A stretch of 40,348 nt of DNA from positions 1-40,348 of IMG/VR virus record IMGVR_UViG_3300023181_000049. One strand, written 5' to 3'. The notes beneath the pieces were generated by a model. The model did not search any database. It was not told where the DNA came from and worked only from the letters and a program-made list of their open reading frames with translations. Shown in pieces: positions 38,632 to 40,348 of the stretch. The position numbers and the translations under genes are program-made. How positions within the stretch are numbered: position 1 is the stretch's first letter; each line of letters opens with the position of its first letter. Source of the stretch: a virus.

Positions 38632-38760
38632 ATGGAAAAGAAACTTACCCTCTGTCAATACGTAGGACATTCTTATTGGAGGATTGGAATGACAAATAAA
38701 TTTGAATGTAAATGGTGCTATCATATATCCACTTTTAAATTACCCATAACCCGTCCATAA
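38632..38760 (+). CDS. 42-residue possible zinc-binding peptide
   Basis: MEKKLTLCQYVGHSYWRIGM then NKFECKWCYHISTFKLP. A Cys-x-x-Cys in CKWC and nearby Cys/His residues could bind zinc, but the arrangement is incomplete. Basic, early operon. Confidence 0.4.
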   Translation: MEKKLTLCQYVGHSYWRIGMTNKFECKWCYHISTFKLPITRP

Positions 38761-38784
38761 TAGGGCTTAAATAAAAGAGAGAAA

Positions 38785-38934
38785 ATGATACCCGCAAATA
38801 AAATTAAAGAGATAAGCAACAACATCCACTCTAATAATTTAAATAACGATAATGATGTTATGCCCCCTTTAAAACCTATTTTTATTATTTTGATAATAAT
38901 TTCTATCCTTTTTTTAATGGTAAAATATTACTAA
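38785..38934 (+). CDS. 49-residue membrane protein
   Basis: A polar Asn-rich start (MIPANKIKEISNNIHSNNLN) is followed by a membrane helix (IFIILIIISILFLMVKYY) at the end. C-terminally anchored; unknown. Confidence 0.45.
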   Translation: MIPANKIKEISNNIHSNNLNNDNDVMPPLKPIFIILIIISILFLMVKYY

Positions 38935-38958
38935 CCCAATCACATAAACAAGAAGATA

Positions 38959-39216
38959 ATGAAAGCTACAATTGAAAATGAAGAATTGTTAATTAAACAG
39001 TCTGACGAAAAAAAATTATTAAGTTCATTGAACAGAATTAAAAAAGCTGTCGATGATATAAATAAATTAGGTTATGAGGTTTTTATGGCAGAGCATGGTT
39101 CTTTTAACGTAATGAACGTAAAAGGTTCTGGTGGCTATAAAAATAATCTTGATTATGACACAAGTATGGTTGTAGCTAACATTCGTGTTGACGGTATAGA
39201 TGGAGGGGCTTGGTAA
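38959..39216 (+). CDS. small protein, unknown function
   Basis: 85 residues: LIKQSDEKKLLSSLNRIKKA then MAEHGSFNVMNVKGSGGYKN. Its stop overlaps the next start (TAATG, 39214-39218). Not recognised. Confidence 0.45.
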   Translation: MKATIENEELLIKQSDEKKLLSSLNRIKKAVDDINKLGYEVFMAEHGSFNVMNVKGSGGYKNNLDYDTSMVVANIRVDGIDGGAW

Positions 39217-39584
39217 TGACCCAATATCAGTTAAACGGAAAAACTTTAGGGGTGGTGGAGGTTGAACACGACAATCCTTTTCATATTAATGTAAGAAATA
39301 CAACTTTGTGGTATAGGTATTTTGATAATGAAAAAGTTAGACAATTTACAGGAGTAGAGCTGAACGATCATGCATTTAATTTCTTTTCTCTAAGTAAAAA
39401 CATTACGGAGGAACAAGCGTCTACCATAATGCCAGGATTATCAACAGGACAATTAGATGGGGTTTGGTATTCAATTGGTAAAGGTGAAAGATACTGTTTT
39501 GACAATGCTGTTGATGCATTCAATTCATGGCTCAAAGCCAACTCAATTAAAGGGAATAGTGTGATTTTAATTAAAGATAAGTAA
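39216..39584 (+). CDS. small protein, unknown function
   Basis: 122 residues from ATG 39216 (MTQYQLNGKTLGVVEVEHDN); an in-frame TTG at 39210 is rejected because the ATG overlaps the preceding stop. ITEEQASTIMPGLSTGQLDG and YSIGKGERYCFDNAVDAFNS are visible. Not recognised; coupled to its predecessor. Confidence 0.5.
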   Translation: MTQYQLNGKTLGVVEVEHDNPFHINVRNTTLWYRYFDNEKVRQFTGVELNDHAFNFFSLSKNITEEQASTIMPGLSTGQLDGVWYSIGKGERYCFDNAVDAFNSWLKANSIKGNSVILIKDK

Positions 39585-39585
39585 G

Positions 39586-39813
39586 ATGGGAATGTATGAC
39601 ACGGTTTTAGTCCCTTGCCCTAAGTGTGGTGAGGAAGAACAATTTCAAAGTAAAAGCGGAGAATGTTTACTTCAATGTTTTAAGCTTTCAGAATGTCCCG
39701 ATTACATTTTACGAAATGTAAATAGACATTCACCTTACGAATGTGAAAAGTGTAGTTCAGTATTTGAAGTTCATGTAGATAGTAGAAAAAGTGTTTTAGT
39801 AAAGGAGGAATAA
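39586..39813 (+). CDS. zinc-ribbon-like protein
   Basis: 75 residues with two Cys pairs: VLVPCPKCGEEEQFQSKSGE and YECEKCSSVFEVHVDS. C-P-K-C and C-E-K-C, about 40 residues apart, form a standard zinc ribbon. It probably binds nucleic acid or a host protein; exact role unknown. Confidence 0.6.
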   Translation: MGMYDTVLVPCPKCGEEEQFQSKSGECLLQCFKLSECPDYILRNVNRHSPYECEKCSSVFEVHVDSRKSVLVKEE

Positions 39814-39816
39814 AGG

Positions 39817-40128
39817 ATGCAACTAACCCAACAAGAAATTCAAGAACAGGCAGAGAAGCTCCTGCAGGCATCACCCGATTTAGTTGATGAGAGAAGTTTT
39901 ATTCAGGGTTTCAATTCTTGCGCCCAATGGATGCAGGAAAGAGAGAAGTGGATTAGTGTGAAAACTCAAACCCCGCCAATTTGCGGTGATGGATGCTTAA
40001 CCAGTCATAAAAATGGAGGCGTTAATATAACTTACTTTTCAAGAGGGTATGAAGAAAAAGATGCTGATTATTTTTTAAGTGTTGGACATACCCACTGGAT
40101 GCATTTACCCTCACCTCCTAAAGATTAG
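39817..40128 (+). CDS. DUF551-like protein
   Basis: 103 residues. A helical start (MQLTQQEIQEQAEKLLQASP) precedes the C-terminal DUF551 pattern W-I-S-V-x...P-P, here KWISVKTQTPPICGDG, ending in THWMHLPSPP. DUF551 is a small domain common in phage early regions, of unknown function. A GGAGG (39805-39809) lies upstream of the start. Confidence 0.65.
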   Translation: MQLTQQEIQEQAEKLLQASPDLVDERSFIQGFNSCAQWMQEREKWISVKTQTPPICGDGCLTSHKNGGVNITYFSRGYEEKDADYFLSVGHTHWMHLPSPPKD

Positions 40129-40130
40129 AT

Positions 40131-40348
40131 ATGGAAAATACAACTCACGAATTAAAAACAATAGAGCCGTATTATTTAAAGGTTTATCTCGGTTTAAAGA
40201 ACTTTGAATTAAGGAAATTCGACAGAGATTACAAAGTCGGAGACACTCTTATTTTAAAGCAGTATAATGCGGAAAACAAAACCTATACAGGTCAATTTAT
40301 GACTAGAAAAATAACCTATATTCTTTCTGACGCCACTCAATTCGGCTT
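40131..40348 (+). CDS. DUF3850-like protein, cut by the window edge
   Basis: At least 72 residues: MENTTHELKTIEPYYLKVYL, then KNFELRKFDRDYKVGDTLIL and a final SDATQFG. H-E-L-K...Y-x-x-x-x-x-x-x-K-x-F-E-x-R-x-x-D-R-D-(F/Y)-K-V-G-D is the DUF3850 (ASCH-like) pattern. The expected ending after F-G-L is missing because the window stops. A putative RNA-binding fold; function unknown. Confidence 0.7.
   Translation, partial: MENTTHELKTIEPYYLKVYLGLKNFELRKFDRDYKVGDTLILKQYNAENKTYTGQFMTRKITYILSDATQFG

Noticed and set aside
40131-40348. Circular genome joining the right end to the left end
   Set aside because: Joining would end the DUF3850-like gene within three codons (L-K-R-stop), shorter than the usual C-terminus; also no terminal repeat seen, so not supported.
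1-40348. tRNA genes, rRNA or insertion sequences
   Set aside because: No cloverleaf-like segments, transposase motifs or terminal inverted repeats were noticed on reading both strands; tRNA search software was not available.

Overview
The window is a 40.3-kb, nearly gap-free stretch of tailed-phage genome (phage or prophage), most likely siphovirus-like because it has a 957-residue tape measure, no sheath gene was recognised and a tail-chaperone frameshift is present. The host is probably a member of the Bacteroidota, perhaps Sphingobacteriaceae or Flavobacteriaceae. Grounds for this: AT-rich DNA, repeated promoters of the TTTG / TAnnTTTG type, few Shine-Dalgarno sequences, a signal peptide ending in N-A-Q, a SprB-like repeat in a tail protein, and many proteins resembling families I know from Bacteroidota prophages. 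The host is inferred; no host gene, tRNA or integrase is visible.

Layout. 1-23.5 kb, rightward: packaging and virion genes in a non-canonical order. Small and large terminase are followed by a frameshifted tail chaperone pair, tail-completion and HK97 gp10-like proteins, two large tail-tip proteins, the tape measure, a ClpP-like protease/scaffold, the major capsid protein with an inserted Ig/FN3-like domain, a probable tail tube protein, portal, connector, and a receptor-binding block. That block holds a beta-helix plus LamG spike split by a frameshift and an 1163-residue fibre with a signal peptide. Three small leftward genes flank the tape measure gene. 23.5-27 kb, rightward: small membrane proteins, a DUF6948-type gene overlapping a gene with a 35-unit Gly-X repeat, then a lysis cassette (zinc amidase, holin candidate, small membrane peptides). 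A bidirectional terminator closes this half.

27-29.1 kb, leftward: an early operon starting with a ribbon-helix-helix candidate and including a YqaJ-like exonuclease with its usual partner protein. 29.15-29.34 kb: a divergent control region with back-to-back promoters, each covered at its -33 element by one arm of a perfect 14-bp inverted repeat. 29.3-40.3 kb, rightward: early genes. These include many tiny proteins, a Mom-like base-modification enzyme, an orphan DnaA domain IV, a helicase-methyltransferase fusion, a small Xre-type regulator, a replication-initiator-like protein, a DnaB-like helicase, a DUF1064 nuclease, zinc-binding and DUF551-like proteins, and a DUF3850-like gene cut by the right edge.

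Together the genes form early control, replication and modification modules (right), assembly and adsorption modules (left), and lysis in between. No integrase or full-length CI-type repressor is present, so lifestyle cannot be settled from this window.
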